From: Austwickia sp. TVS 96-490-7B
GTDB lineage: Bacteria > Actinomycetota > Actinomycetes > Actinomycetales > Dermatophilaceae
Direction: 5' to 3'
Assembly: GCF_019331795.1 (NCBI RefSeq)
Contig: NZ_JAHPZL010000003.1
Span: 303,777 to 367,776, forward strand
DNA length: 64,000 nucleotides
Below, in pieces: positions 43,792-56,859 of this stretch. Both the position numbers and the translations under genes were made by a program. Position 1 is the stretch's first letter, and each line of letters opens with the position of its first letter. The notes under the pieces were generated by a model. It did not search any database and was not told the origin of the DNA. It was given only the letters and a program-made list of their open reading frames with translations.

Positions 43792-45150
43792 TCACCCCCG
43801 CGTGGCTGATTCCTGCCCCCCAGTTCTTCTCTGTTGCAGACGCTCCCACATTTCGGTCGCGAGACTGCGTTTTTCTGACACCTCGGCAGGAAGACGAAGC
43901 GGCAGGACCATAGCCATCAACACGAACAGGAACGCTGCTCCGCTGTAGGCATAGGTCAGGTATTGATACCACTCATGCTGCCCCCACCCCGTCAAGGTGA
44001 TGAACACCATACTTACGGCGAACATCGTGCCCCACAAGCCGGACATGGTTCTCATCACGAGCGTTCCCACCACGGTGGCGATCACACAGGCCACCCCAGT
44101 GATCAACGGAAGGTGCGGAACCGTGTTCGCCGTGGTCCCCAAATCTGCTTTCTGGAACGGCGCGTAGACATCCGGGTCAAGAAGGTAAGGAACGAAGATC
44201 AGCAGCCCGGAGAGCACTGCAGCAGGGATTGCTGCAGTGAGCATGGCCCGCAACCCGTGGTGCCGCCACAGCAGCACCGCCAACGGTAGGGCGATCACGG
44301 CGTAGATGAACCGATAGGAAAAAGCCAACGCGAAAAGCACCGCCATCAGCAGGTACGCCGCCGTCCACCATGTGGACCTGCGGTACCTGCCGGCCAGCAA
44401 ATACAGCCCCGTTGTGAAAATCACCAAGGCAGCGCCGTTGATCCACCCATCAGACTGGATCGCCACTTCCAGGCGCACCGTGGGGCTGAAAATCATCAAC
44501 GACCCCACCACCACACCAGCCCGCGGACCACACAGCCAGGTCACAAAGGCCAAAGTGATCACTAGCCAGACCATGCCCTGCCAGTACATGTCCCCATGAG
44601 TCAGGACGAACGGTCCAGCCAGCACCAGCCCGCCGACCATCGGCGAGATGGTGTTGTCCAATTGAGTGTGCCGGTAATACGGGTTGCGACCAGCAGCGAG
44701 TTCCTCCCAGCCGTACTGCAGCGCAGTGGCCCGGTCTGTCACCGGCGCATAGTGCGCGACGTACGTGCGGTACACGTCGTAGGCCAGGAGCAGCACCACC
44801 ACCATCCCGACCAGACAGGCCGCAGTGACGACCCGCGGGTGCCGTCGTTCCAGACGCTGGGCCCACGGCGACATCAACGCCAACCAGACCACGAGGAAAC
44901 CCACGACTCCACAGAGCACCGACAACTCGACGCCCCAGAACGGGACAGATAACTTGCCCATCCCCCTCGGATTCTGACTTTTACGGGTCAGATACCCGAT
45001 AGGGATCCAACTGAGCAGCCCGTAGGCCACCGCGATCGGCAGGACATACCAGGCTTTCCAGAGCCGGGGCGATCGGTGGAAAAACCGGTCGCCCCACCCC
45101 GGGACAGGGTCGGAGGGATGGGGGGCGGGAGAGGGCAGCGCAGCGTTCAT
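43792..45150 (-). CDS. polytopic membrane protein, GT-C/DUF2029-like
   Basis: The 452-residue product has about eleven helices and a periplasmic loop with acidic and aromatic residues (EELAAGRNPYYRHTQLDNTISPM). Overall it resembles mannosyl-type GT-C proteins (DUF2029). A conserved early Asp loop is YDVYRTYV. No clear substrate motif allows naming. Neighbours manC and a GT4 enzyme support a role in lipid- or wall-linked mannose polymers. It is the second gene on the minus strand, convergent with nothing obvious, 79 bases from manC. Confidence 0.6.
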   Translation of the reverse strand: MNAALPSPAPHPSDPVPGWGDRFFHRSPRLWKAWYVLPIAVAYGLLSWIPIGYLTRKSQNPRGMGKLSVPFWGVELSVLCGVVGFLVVWLALMSPWAQRLERRHPRVVTAACLVGMVVVLLLAYDVYRTYVAHYAPVTDRATALQYGWEELAAGRNPYYRHTQLDNTISPMVGGLVLAGPFVLTHGDMYWQGMVWLVITLAFVTWLCGPRAGVVVGSLMIFSPTVRLEVAIQSDGWINGAALVIFTTGLYLLAGRYRRSTWWTAAYLLMAVLFALAFSYRFIYAVIALPLAVLLWRHHGLRAMLTAAIPAAVLSGLLIFVPYLLDPDVYAPFQKADLGTTANTVPHLPLITGVACVIATVVGTLVMRTMSGLWGTMFAVSMVFITLTGWGQHEWYQYLTYAYSGAAFLFVLMAMVLPLRLPAEVSEKRSLATEMWERLQQRRTGGQESATRG

Positions 45151-45229
45151 AGGGCATCAGGATGCCTCACCCTGACACCTGCCGTCTTCGCCTCTCCCCC
45201 CCTCCGCGCGGCGGGGATCTCCCTTGGGC

Positions 45230-46363
45230 TCAGGTCAGCTCGGCGCGCCCCTCAGCCTTGAGCCGGTCCACGATCGCTTTGACGTCTTGGGCCCGTTCAC
45301 GCGTGGTCACCAAGACAGCGTCAGGAGTGTCCACCACCACCACGTCATCGAGTCCCACGACGGCAACGATTCGCCCAGCATGCGGTACGACGATGCCGCT
45401 GGCGTCCTGCGCGACAACCTGCCCGGGATCACCCACTACCCGCATCCCGTCAGCGTCAGGGATCAGATCAGCCAAGGCGTGGAAGTCACCCACGTCATCC
45501 CACGGGAAGTCTGTCTCCACGACAGCGACCCGGCCAGCGTCGGCAGCTGGCTCAGCGACGGCATGGTCGATGCTGATCTTGGTCAGCCCAGGCCAGATCT
45601 CACCGAGGCGCTGCGGCTCGGCGGCGATGGCACGCAGGCCAGCAGCCAAGTCCGGGTGTTCTTCAGCGAGCAGGTCAAGTAGCACTCCCGCCTTGACCAC
45701 GAACATCCCCGCATTCCAGCGGTATTCGCCGCTGCGCAGATATTCCTCAGCTCGCTCAGCGTCTGGCTTCTCAACGAACCGGCGTACCTCGTGTGCCCGC
45801 GGGGCGCCGGGCACCGACAAGGCCGGACCCACGTTGATGTAGCCGAAACCGGTGGACGCGAACGTCGGTCGGATCCCCAAGGTGACCAACAGCCCAGTCC
45901 GAGCCACCCGGACCGCTTCTTGCACGCACGCCCGGAAACCATCCTCGTCACCGACGACATGATCGGCAGCGAACGATCCGATGACCGCGTCAGGAGAACG
46001 TCGTTCCACCACGGCCGCGGCCAAACCGATCGCGGCCATCGAGTCACGCGGCAGCGGCTCAGCGATCAGCCCCTCCTCCCCGAGTTCGGGAAGCTGCGCC
46101 CGCACCGCCGGCTCGTGGACCTGACCAGTCACCACGATCAGCCGTCCTGGCGCCAACGGCGCCAGTCGATCCGCGGTCGACTGCAACAACGACCGCCCGG
46201 CACCGGTCAGGTCGTGGAGGAACTTGGGCCGTGAAGCGCGGGAGAGGGGCCACAATCGGGTCCCGGCACCACCTGCGGGGATGATCGGCCAGAAGTCTGC
46301 GGTGTCGCACTGCGCGTCGTTCACCGGAAAGTCACCGGCGGCTTCGGACGGGTTATCTGCCAT
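45230..46363 (-). CDS. manC: mannose-1-phosphate guanylyltransferase
   Basis: The 377-residue product starts its catalytic domain with IIPAGGAGTRLWPLSRASRPKF (nucleotide-binding loop) and includes GSFAADHVV, FGYINVG and the FVEKPDAERAEEYLRSGEYRWNAGMFV pattern. It makes GDP-mannose from mannose-1-phosphate and GTP. It lacks the fused isomerase domain of ManC/AlgA bifunctional enzymes. No ribosome binding site, but TAGGTT lies six bases before ATG 46363. It is divergent from the mannosyltransferase-like GT4 gene. Confidence 0.92.
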   Translation of the reverse strand: MADNPSEAAGDFPVNDAQCDTADFWPIIPAGGAGTRLWPLSRASRPKFLHDLTGAGRSLLQSTADRLAPLAPGRLIVVTGQVHEPAVRAQLPELGEEGLIAEPLPRDSMAAIGLAAAVVERRSPDAVIGSFAADHVVGDEDGFRACVQEAVRVARTGLLVTLGIRPTFASTGFGYINVGPALSVPGAPRAHEVRRFVEKPDAERAEEYLRSGEYRWNAGMFVVKAGVLLDLLAEEHPDLAAGLRAIAAEPQRLGEIWPGLTKISIDHAVAEPAADAGRVAVVETDFPWDDVGDFHALADLIPDADGMRVVGDPGQVVAQDASGIVVPHAGRIVAVVGLDDVVVVDTPDAVLVTTRERAQDVKAIVDRLKAEGRAELT

Positions 46364-46369
46364 GGGGGC

Positions 46370-46375
46370 AACCTA
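46370..46375 (-). promoter_or_regulatory. TAGGTT -10 element, leaderless manC
   Basis: TAGGTT reads on the minus strand with exactly six bases to ATG 46363; no ribosome binding site is present. Confidence 0.5.
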
Positions 46376-46494
46376 CCCAGGCAGGGCTGCACCGCGCGAG
46401 TGGATCCGCGAGGACACCGCGGCGTCATCTGTTGCTCACCGATTTCACCCCGGCACGTCGACCGGTCAGCATCTGCTCCCCGCACGGTGGTCAT

Positions 46495-47631
46495 GTGCGG
46501 ATCACGATCGTCACAGAATCGTTCCTCCCCTCAGTCAACGGCGTCACCACCAGCGTGTGTCGTGTCATCGATCACCTGGTTCAGTCTGGGCATGAGGTGA
46601 GTGTGATCGCCCCCGCCCCGGCACCGCCTCAATATCGCGGTTGCCCGGTTGAGACGGTCCCCAGCGTGCCGGTGCGGCAATTTCCCGTGGGGGTCCCTAC
46701 CCGACGGGTGGCTGAGCTGTTACGGCATGCCGCTCCCGACGTCGTCCACCTCGCCTCCCCGGTGGTCCTGGGAGCCCGGGGGATGCTTGCCGCTCAGGAA
46801 CTAGGCATCCCCACGGTCGCTGTTTACCAGACCGACATCGCGCGTTATCTGGTGCAGCATGGCGGCCGTGCGGGGATCCACGCCGCCCGGGCGGCGTGGC
46901 GACATCTGCGGTGGATTCACACCTCGGCCGACGTGACGCTCGCTCCTTCCCGTGCCGCCGTGCATGATCTCGAACAGGTGGGGATCCCGCGCGTCACGCT
47001 GTGGGGTCGGGGGGTTGAGTCGCTCTTCCATCGACACTGGCAGGAGGATGCTGGCTGCCGAGCGTTACGTCGACGACTCGCTCCTCAGCAGGAAGTGCTG
47101 GTCGGGTACGTCGGTCGTCTCGCCCCGGAAAAAGAGGTACACCGGCTCCGCCCCGTCTTGCGACTTCCCGGCGTACGGGTCGTCGTGGTGGGAGACGGAC
47201 CGAGCCGGCGGGCTTTGGAAACCGCATTACCAGGCGCGGTGTTCCTAGGTCGGAGGGACGGTGACGACCTGGCGCGCGCCTACGGAGCGCTCGACGTTTT
47301 CGTGCACACCGGCACCAGCGACACCTTCGGTCAGACCTTGCAAGAAGCAGCGGCCTGCGGACTTCCAGTCGTTGCTCCGGCAACAGGGGGGCCGCTGGAT
47401 CTGGTCGAGGACGGAGTGACAGGGTTACTTTTCGACCCGAAGGATCATGACGGGTTACGGTCGTGCGTACATTTCCTGTCGTGCGCCGAAGATTCATGGC
47501 AAAACCGGGCTTTGATGGGTGAAGCAGGAGCTGGACGAGTCGCTTCTCGAAGGTGGTCCCGACTGACCGAAGAGTTGCTGCGTCACTACCAGCGAGCCTG
47601 TCGCAGACACATGAACGTCCGAGTACATTGA
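46495..47631 (+). CDS. GT4 glycosyltransferase, MgtA/PimB-like mannosyltransferase
   Basis: The 378-residue product starts VRITIVTESFLPSVNGVTTSVCRVIDHL, the hallmark start of GDP-mannose-dependent alpha-mannosyltransferases, and continues with LASPVVLGARG, LVGYVGRLAPEKEVHRL and the donor-site region HTGTSDTFGQTLQEAAACGLPVVAP. Such enzymes transfer mannose to lipid or arabinan/lipomannan precursors in actinobacteria. GTG 46495 with GGTGG upstream matches the conserved start. manC next door makes the predicted donor. Confidence 0.85.
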   Translation: MRITIVTESFLPSVNGVTTSVCRVIDHLVQSGHEVSVIAPAPAPPQYRGCPVETVPSVPVRQFPVGVPTRRVAELLRHAAPDVVHLASPVVLGARGMLAAQELGIPTVAVYQTDIARYLVQHGGRAGIHAARAAWRHLRWIHTSADVTLAPSRAAVHDLEQVGIPRVTLWGRGVESLFHRHWQEDAGCRALRRRLAPQQEVLVGYVGRLAPEKEVHRLRPVLRLPGVRVVVVGDGPSRRALETALPGAVFLGRRDGDDLARAYGALDVFVHTGTSDTFGQTLQEAAACGLPVVAPATGGPLDLVEDGVTGLLFDPKDHDGLRSCVHFLSCAEDSWQNRALMGEAGAGRVASRRWSRLTEELLRHYQRACRRHMNVRVH

Positions 47632-47670
47632 CGCAAAAGCATCGACCCGCCTCTGCGTCCAGGAGGATCC

Positions 47671-48972
47671 GTGATCACGTCCGGGAACGGACACCGTCAT
47701 CAGCAGATATCACGGTGTCAACATTCCGGACGCAGATCACTGATATCACTGCTCACAGCGCTCATGATGACCCTGGCGTTAGCTGCTCCTGGCGGGCTGA
47801 TCAGCACAGCTCACGGCATGGGGGCATCGCATCCGTCACAGCGCACTGCGGCAGCACCCACCCAAGACCGTTTACACGAAAAAGGGCTGATCAGCGATGT
47901 CCCCGCGGGGGTCCCTGCGCCGCCAGCCTTGCCAGCTCAGAGTTTTATCCTGGCCGACTTAGGCAGCGGCGCCATCCTCGCGGCGAAGGGCGCCCATGAC
48001 CGCAATCCGCCTGCGAGCACGATGAAACTGCTGACTGCCCAGACTCTCGCCCCGCGCCTTCCTGACGGAAAAATCATCAAAGCCGCTCTCTCCGACTACA
48101 AGGTCGATGGCACCAGGGTCGGGATGATCCCTGACCAGGACTATCGGGTGGATCAACTGTTGCAAGCGTTGTTGATGGGATCGGCAAATGACGCCGCCGA
48201 GGCTTTAGCCCGAGGTAACGGGGGGCTGGAACCCACCGTGCAACAGATGGCTGAACGCGCGGCCGCACTGGGCGCCAAGGACACCACCCCCAAGACACCC
48301 CACGGATTGGACGCCAAAGACCAACTCAGCTCAGTACATGACCTGGTGCTCTTGTTACGCGGCGCATTGGAGGTGCCCAAACTCGCGAAGATCTTCACCA
48401 TGCAGACCGCGAAATTTCCCGGTCGGGGCACCGAGATGATGTCCATCACCAGCCAGAACAAGCTGCTGTGGAACTATCAAGGGACCATTGGTGGCAAAGA
48501 TGGATTCACCGATGCCGCCGGTCACACGTACGTCGGAGCTGTACGCCGCGGTGGGCGCACGTATGCGGTGGCCTTCATGGGCGCGAAAAGCAATGACTGG
48601 CAGCCCAGCGGCAAACTTCTCGACTGGGCGTTCCGTTACGGAACGAAAGCCCGACCGGTGGGTCAACTCCCCGGCGCCAACTCAGCTTCCCCTTCCCCGT
48701 CGTCGACGCCTTCAGCCTCCGCCACGGACGGCGGCAACCCCGCAGTCCCGCCCCCAGGGCAATCCGCTGCTCCGGCCGGACCGGAGACGAAGGACGGCTC
48801 TCTTTCACTCTTGACCATTGGACAATCGGTATTGACCTTCTTGGGCCTGATCATCGTGGCCGTGGTCATTCTGCGGGCCCGCAAGCTTCACCGCGACGCC
48901 CAAAGACGTCTCGCCCGTCGAGAACGTGTGGAAAATGCCCGTCAGCAGCGCCTAGAAAGCGTCCGACGATGA
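47671..48972 (+). CDS. D-alanyl-D-alanine carboxypeptidase (serine type)
   Basis: The 433-residue product has a signal-like hydrophobic segment (about residues 25-45) and the penicillin-binding catalytic motifs STMK (SxxK) in ASTMKLL, SAN in GSANDAA, and KDG in GGKDGFTDAAGHTYVG in place of KTG. A Pro/Ser linker and a C-terminal helix (about residues 395-413) anchor it outside the membrane. It trims pentapeptide stems. AGGAGG precedes GTG 47671. It fits the envelope cluster here. Confidence 0.9.
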   Translation: MITSGNGHRHQQISRCQHSGRRSLISLLTALMMTLALAAPGGLISTAHGMGASHPSQRTAAAPTQDRLHEKGLISDVPAGVPAPPALPAQSFILADLGSGAILAAKGAHDRNPPASTMKLLTAQTLAPRLPDGKIIKAALSDYKVDGTRVGMIPDQDYRVDQLLQALLMGSANDAAEALARGNGGLEPTVQQMAERAAALGAKDTTPKTPHGLDAKDQLSSVHDLVLLLRGALEVPKLAKIFTMQTAKFPGRGTEMMSITSQNKLLWNYQGTIGGKDGFTDAAGHTYVGAVRRGGRTYAVAFMGAKSNDWQPSGKLLDWAFRYGTKARPVGQLPGANSASPSPSSTPSASATDGGNPAVPPPGQSAAPAGPETKDGSLSLLTIGQSVLTFLGLIIVAVVILRARKLHRDAQRRLARRERVENARQQRLESVRR

Positions 48973-48988
48973 CAGCGGCGGCATCCGC

Positions 48989-49855
48989 TTACCACCGCCA
49001 CCTGACGCCGTAGGTCCCCGGCCCAAAATCCAGCACCAGGGTGTGCAACGACGGCCCCGCGATCACCACCGGGTCGACCCTCTCTACCCCGTCCGTGACG
49101 GTGTAGCGCTCCGCGGACAACGGCAGCGCCCCCTCACGAAAAAGCACTTCGGTATGCGCCGAGCGCACCGGACGGACAAAGCTGCGCTCGACATACTCAC
49201 GAGGCATGGGGTCCGCGACGACGACCTCATACTCCACCAGAATCGTCTCACCGGGCCGCAACGCCCGGTCCAACACCATCTCCCCCAGCAGCAGCCCTTC
49301 TTCTGGGGCGGGAACGACTCGCCCGACGTGGCAATTACGTTGCGGCTTGACTTCGATGTTGGTGGCGGCGCCATTGGTGCCATGGGCCAGGAAGTATCGG
49401 TCCACTCCATCCTGGTCAGCGAGAAGGAGTTCTTTCACCTCGTGAACGACCAACCGGTGAGACGGTCCGATCTCTAACCGGTCGTGGACGGTGACCCGAT
49501 GCAAACCAGGCGGACCTGCCAGCCCCCACTCCGCCACCATCTCCTCTACCTGCGCAGGGAGCTGGCGACCCACCATGGCGGATACCTCGGACAGTCCAGT
49601 GCCGCCATGCCGACGTCGGGCGGCAAGACGCTGGGACAGTGATCCTGTCGGGACCTGCAGAATCTCTTCCATCTGAGCCAACGCCGCCAAGGACGTGGCG
49701 CGCTCTGGTTGGCTCCGACCAGACTGCCAATAACTGATGGTGGCCACCGAGAGCTCATGGCCCCGTTGGATGAGGTGCCAGCGGATCCGCTCAAGGGACA
49801 ACCCGCGCGCTTGAATCGCTGCTCGGAGTGCTTCGGGGAATTCCTCCGCTGACAT
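48989..49855 (-). CDS. HTH protein with conserved C-terminal domain, paralogue 1
   Basis: The product (288 residues from ATG 49855) begins with an HTH-like block (ALRAAIQARGLSLERIRWHLIQRG..LSVATISYWQSGRSQPER). About 200 residues follow, without known motifs. They share VHDRLEIGP, GVDRYF, NCHVGRVV, GEMVLDRAL.PGETI.VEYE, and end GPGTYGVRWRW. The neighbour upstream is a paralogue with the same plan. The XRE-type repressor start is clear; the C-terminal region could bind a ligand, but its fold is not recognised. The start is uncertain: GTG 49873 and ATG 49891 are possible. Confidence 0.75.
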   Translation of the reverse strand: MSAEEFPEALRAAIQARGLSLERIRWHLIQRGHELSVATISYWQSGRSQPERATSLAALAQMEEILQVPTGSLSQRLAARRRHGGTGLSEVSAMVGRQLPAQVEEMVAEWGLAGPPGLHRVTVHDRLEIGPSHRLVVHEVKELLLADQDGVDRYFLAHGTNGAATNIEVKPQRNCHVGRVVPAPEEGLLLGEMVLDRALRPGETILVEYEVVVADPMPREYVERSFVRPVRSAHTEVLFREGALPLSAERYTVTDGVERVDPVVIAGPSLHTLVLDFGPGTYGVRWRW

Positions 49856-49878
49856 GTCTTTCTTGTCCCCCACGGTGT

Positions 49879-50850
49879 TCACCACACCCATTCCAGTCCG
49901 TAGAGACCTGGTTCGGGGTCGATGGCGAGCAGATGCAAAGAATTACCGACGAATCGTGCGGGCTCGACGACGGCTTGTCCGTGGCGCATGCATCGGGTGA
50001 AGGCTTCACGAGGGACTGCCGAGGAGGGGAACCGAACCTCCATCACCAGTTCGCGGATGGACGTGGTCACGCCTCGGTGCAGGTTCACCAGGGGGGTGGT
50101 CTGGCCGATTGATTCAAGCCGGTGCTCCACGATGGTCGACTCACCTTGGGCGAGGGAATGGTCGAGGAGCATTTCAGCCGCGACGGCGATATTCTCTGGA
50201 AATTCGGTGGCGACGCCGAGACGACAATTGGACAGGGCCATCACAAAGGGGAAAGCGCCACGGTCATCATGGGCATACCAGATGGGATATCGGTCCACCC
50301 CAGGGCGTCGGGCCACAAAAACAGTCCGTACGTCGTGGGGTCCGTCGGTGCGATCTGGTCTGATTTCTAACCGGTCGTGGTAGCTCACTCGATCGAGCCC
50401 GTCATCTTCTTCCATGCCGACCTCGACCAAGCGGGTACGCACGATTTCCGGGGTGCAGCCGATGACCGAGACCGTCCCGGGAGGCGGAGCTTGGATGACT
50501 CGGTAGTGCGTGGGAAGCCCACTAGCCACAGCACTTCCAGGACCGCGGGGGGTGACCTTGCTGGTGAGGAAACCGGCTGGAAGTCGCAGGACCTCCTCCA
50601 GGTGAGATAGCGCGATCATCGATCCGCCTCGGTCGGGTCGGCTGCGACCAGACCGCCAATAACTCAACGTGGCGACGCTGACCTGGGAACCACGCTCAGC
50701 GAGAGCGAGACGTAGCGACTCCAAGCTGGCGCCCCGAGTGGAAATCGCTGCGCGCAAAGCGCGAGTCACGGGTGCCTCGAGGACGTCAACGAGCGCCGGT
50801 GCGGCGTCGGTGCCGTCCGGAGCGACATCCGGCAGGGGCAGCTCGTTCAT
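49879..50850 (-). CDS. HTH protein with conserved C-terminal domain, paralogue 2
   Basis: The 323-residue product has the same HTH block (ALRAAISTRGASLESLRLALAERGSQVSVATLSYWRSGRSRPDR) and C-terminal segments SYHDRLEIRP, GVDRYPIWY, NCRLGVAT, AEMLLDHSLAQGEST and a final GLYGLEWVW. It lies 23 bases upstream of paralogue 1 and probably shares its transcript. Upstream is the 44-bp palindrome that ends icd transcripts. Sequence divergence between the copies is large but the plan is identical, which suggests distinct ligands or targets. Confidence 0.75.
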   Translation of the reverse strand: MNELPLPDVAPDGTDAAPALVDVLEAPVTRALRAAISTRGASLESLRLALAERGSQVSVATLSYWRSGRSRPDRGGSMIALSHLEEVLRLPAGFLTSKVTPRGPGSAVASGLPTHYRVIQAPPPGTVSVIGCTPEIVRTRLVEVGMEEDDGLDRVSYHDRLEIRPDRTDGPHDVRTVFVARRPGVDRYPIWYAHDDRGAFPFVMALSNCRLGVATEFPENIAVAAEMLLDHSLAQGESTIVEHRLESIGQTTPLVNLHRGVTTSIRELVMEVRFPSSAVPREAFTRCMRHGQAVVEPARFVGNSLHLLAIDPEPGLYGLEWVW

Positions 50851-50910
50851 CGTTGTGATCGTATCGGTCGAAGCCCTGCTGCAGGCGGCGGACGCGGCAC
50901 GGGAGCAGCC

Positions 50911-50954
50911 GTGGGGCTGGGGTCTCTCCATCGATGGAGAGACCCCAGCCCCAC
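50911..50954 (-). terminator. 44-bp perfect palindrome after icd
   Basis: The two 22-base halves (50911-50932 and 50933-50954) are exact reverse complements with no intervening loop, GC-rich (GTGGGGCTGGGGTCTC...). It lies 46 bases after the icd stop and 61 bases before the HTH paralogue 2 start codon. It probably ends icd transcription. Confidence 0.7.
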
Positions 50955-50999
50955 CGGTGAGGTCGTGCAGGCAGGTCGAAGTCCTGGCCTGGACGACGC

Positions 51000-53219
<2,220 letters not shown>

Positions 53220-53463
53220 GCTCAACTCCTGGTTGATGGGTGGGAAATGATGGACATGCCATCTCTTTGCCCAACCTACCGCTCTGACAGTTCCGGCATG
53301 CAGCAACGGGTCCGTTGGCGCCCCAGGCCATCTCGGCGGCGCGCTCCATGCCATGGCGAACGCTGCCCCTGCGGCAGCACCGCTGTCCGCGGAGTCTAGA
53401 TCGATCGACCGACTGGTGAGCCGACCTGGCATCTTTTCGGGCTGGTGGTGGAGGATGGGGGTC

Positions 53464-54312
53464 ATGGCGGCGAACGGCTACCCACACATGGTCTTCGTGC
53501 AACCCGAAGCGCAGCTCGACAAAGAGTCTTTGTCGAGCTTGCTGTCGTCCCTCTTTCCAGAAGCGACCGTCGCCGACAAGCCGTTGAGGTTGGACCTGAC
53601 GATCCAGGACTACACCTTCCATTTGTGGTTCGAGGAGGCAGAGGAAGTCGCCGAACGGTATGCCGATTTCCTCCCCGAAGGTGCCCGCCGACGCTGGCTC
53701 AGCCGCTGTACGACGATGATCGATGTGCACGGGGAAGCCGACCCGCAGGAGCGACACCGCGAGGCGGCCGAGCAGGTCGTGGCTGCACTGGTGCAGCGGG
53801 ACGGCGTTGAGGTGTTTTCTGAGGTCACCCGTCGGTTTATCGGCATGGATTACGGCGACGTGACGGTGGCAGCTCCCTCGACTGAGGTGCCGGTGGCCAC
53901 CGATGTCACCCTGACCAAGGAGCCAGCTCCTGCCGTTGCTGAGGCCACGACGTCACCGGCATCGACCGCTGCGGCGGCCCCGAACAACCCCGAGCCAGAA
54001 GCGGGACCCGGCCCTGGCGGGGGCCCCGACACCGTCTGGATGACGGTGACGCCTACGCTCGCTGAGCAGGAAGAACTGGTTGGCGCCACCGTCGCTCCGG
54101 CAGCGCCCGAAGACACCGCCGAGCCCACTGTGTCGACGTCGCAGAGCACGCCGGAACAGGCCGCCGCCCCGGCACCGGAACCGACTCCGACAGCGCCAGC
54201 AACTCCGGCTGTGCCTGCCCCGAGCCCGTCAGCGGCCCCAGCACAGGCAGACGCGCCCTCCGACCAGGAAGAGAACCAAGGGTTCTTCCGCCGGTTGTTC
54301 GGCCGACGCTGA
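53464..54312 (+). CDS. hypothetical protein with Pro/Ala-rich linker and basic tail
   Basis: The 282-residue product has an N-terminal domain of about 120 residues ([59 protein letters not shown]). A long linker rich in Pro, Ala, Thr and Glu follows, then a short end with FFRRLFGRR. This mirrors the plan of the protein at 35431-36024. No family is recognised; the tail may bind membranes. ATG 53464 is preferred over longer in-frame starts that overlap the icd promoter region. Confidence 0.6.
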   Translation: MAANGYPHMVFVQPEAQLDKESLSSLLSSLFPEATVADKPLRLDLTIQDYTFHLWFEEAEEVAERYADFLPEGARRRWLSRCTTMIDVHGEADPQERHREAAEQVVAALVQRDGVEVFSEVTRRFIGMDYGDVTVAAPSTEVPVATDVTLTKEPAPAVAEATTSPASTAAAAPNNPEPEAGPGPGGGPDTVWMTVTPTLAEQEELVGATVAPAAPEDTAEPTVSTSQSTPEQAAAPAPEPTPTAPATPAVPAPSPSAAPAQADAPSDQEENQGFFRRLFGRR

Positions 54313-54480
54313 GCGGACGTCCACCAGGAATCGGTGAGGGGCACCTGCCCCACCCCAGGTGACCGCGCAGTGATCTCATGATCGGATGCCTATTTACCGT
54401 CGAGCGCAGGACCGGGACGAAAGTCGCCCGTTCAGCGCCGTAACGTTCCGCTGGCAGATTCACTCCGAAGTGGCTGGTAG

Positions 54481-55521
<1,041 letters not shown>

Positions 55522-55527
55522 TCAGCC

Positions 55528-55585
55528 CACGGCAGAGAGCGGGGGCGGAGCAACCGTGGTTGCTCCGCCCCCGCTCTCTGCCGTG
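55528..55585. terminator. 58-bp near-perfect palindrome after mdh
   Basis: Two perfectly matching 28-base arms (55528-55555 and 55558-55585) are separated by GT. It lies between the convergent mdh and DUF3017 genes, so it probably ends transcription from both sides. Confidence 0.85.
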
Positions 55586-55621
55586 CGATCACACTGTGTG
55601 CGCCATGCAGCAGCGGTCAGC

Positions 55622-55936
55622 TCACGGCGTGGCCCGCAGGTCGACAGCCACGAACGACCCCAGGACCAGCGCGGCGATGCTCAACAAGGTCAACGCATCG
55701 ACGACCTTGGTGCGCACCGCAATAGCGCCGACGATGTCCGTGGGCAATGAAATACGCAGCAGTGCCGCCATCAGGAACCCGATGCCCATGATGACGCCAC
55801 CGACCAGCGCCCGCCCCACAAAAACGACGAAGACCGCGCCGACCGCGAAGATCGCTGCCAGCCACCACCACAGCCGCAGCGCTGCCCACGCCCGATGAAA
55901 AAGCGACACCGTGCGGCGTACCCCCAGCGGTCTCAC
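55622..55936 (-). CDS. DUF3017 membrane protein
   Basis: The 104-residue product has three helices (about residues 22-42, 46-62, 78-98) with a mid-region [24 protein letters not shown], the DUF3017 pattern (LR..LP...G.L.VR.R..D). It is a conserved actinobacterial membrane protein near folD/purH and mdh; function unknown. Its ATG overlaps the folD stop as ATGA, so it is coupled to folD. Confidence 0.85.
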   Translation of the reverse strand: MRPLGVRRTVSLFHRAWAALRLWWWLAAIFAVGAVFVVFVGRALVGGVIMGIGFLMAALLRISLPTDIVGAIAVRTKVVDALTLLSIAALVLGSFVAVDLRATP

Positions 55937-56784
55937 CGTAGTCCGGCCTGACGTTCAGCCACCTCAACAACGTTACGCAACAACATGGCGCGAGTCATCG
56001 GCCCTACTCCCCCAGGGTTAGGAGCCACCCATCCGGCCACTTCGGCACATTCTGCAGCGACATCCCCAGCCACCTTCCCGTCCCGGCGCGACACTCCCAC
56101 ATCGAGCACTGCAGCACCAGACTTCAACATCTCAGCAGTGATGATTCCCGGCACCCCAGCCGCCGCGACCACGATATCGGCCTGACGCACCTGCGCCGCA
56201 AGGTCGCGAGTCCCGGTGTGGCACAAAGTGACAGTCGCATTCTCCGACTTGCGAGTCAGGATCAGCCCCAGGGGCCGCCCCACCGTCAATCCACGCCCCA
56301 CGACCACAACATGAGCGCCAGCGATGGGCACCTCATGTCGCCGCAGCAACTCCACAATGCCCACTGGCGTGCACGGCAATGGTGCTGGCCGGTTCATCAC
56401 CAAGCACCCCAGGTTGTAGGGGTGCAACCCATCGACGTCCTTCGCCGGGTCGACCCGCGACAAAATCGCGAACTCATCCAAGCCAGTGGGCTGCTGCACG
56501 ATGAAACCGGTGCAGGCTGGATCGGCGTTCAACTCATCGACGACCGCTTCGACTTCCTCCTGCGACGCGCCTGCGGGCAGGTCACGACGCATGCTGGTCA
56601 AGCCGATCTCGGCGCAGTCGCGATGCTTCGCCCCGACGTACCAATGACTTCCCGGATCGTCACCGACTAAGACCGTGCCCAGCCCAGGGGTGACCCCACG
56701 CTCCGCCAAGGCAGCCACTCGGGCCGCCAATTCCGTCTTGATGGTGGCCAAAGTGGCCTTGCCGTCGAGGATCTGCGCGCTCAT
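55933..56784 (-). CDS. folD: methylenetetrahydrofolate dehydrogenase/cyclohydrolase
   Basis: The 283-residue product has the catalytic Lys segment [26 protein letters not shown], the domain junction [24 protein letters not shown] (NADP binding) and the C-terminal [18 protein letters not shown]. It interconverts methylene- and formyl-tetrahydrofolate, supplying one-carbon units to purH and purN next to it. Coupled to DUF3017 by a 4-base overlap. Confidence 0.94.
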   Translation of the reverse strand: MSAQILDGKATLATIKTELAARVAALAERGVTPGLGTVLVGDDPGSHWYVGAKHRDCAEIGLTSMRRDLPAGASQEEVEAVVDELNADPACTGFIVQQPTGLDEFAILSRVDPAKDVDGLHPYNLGCLVMNRPAPLPCTPVGIVELLRRHEVPIAGAHVVVVGRGLTVGRPLGLILTRKSENATVTLCHTGTRDLAAQVRQADIVVAAAGVPGIITAEMLKSGAAVLDVGVSRRDGKVAGDVAAECAEVAGWVAPNPGGVGPMTRAMLLRNVVEVAERQAGLR

Positions 56785-56859
56785 GACCTTGATCCTGCCA
56801 CCATCCCGGACGACAGTCCTGAGGTCGTGGCAGATCGAGGCAGCCCACTGGCAGTCTGG

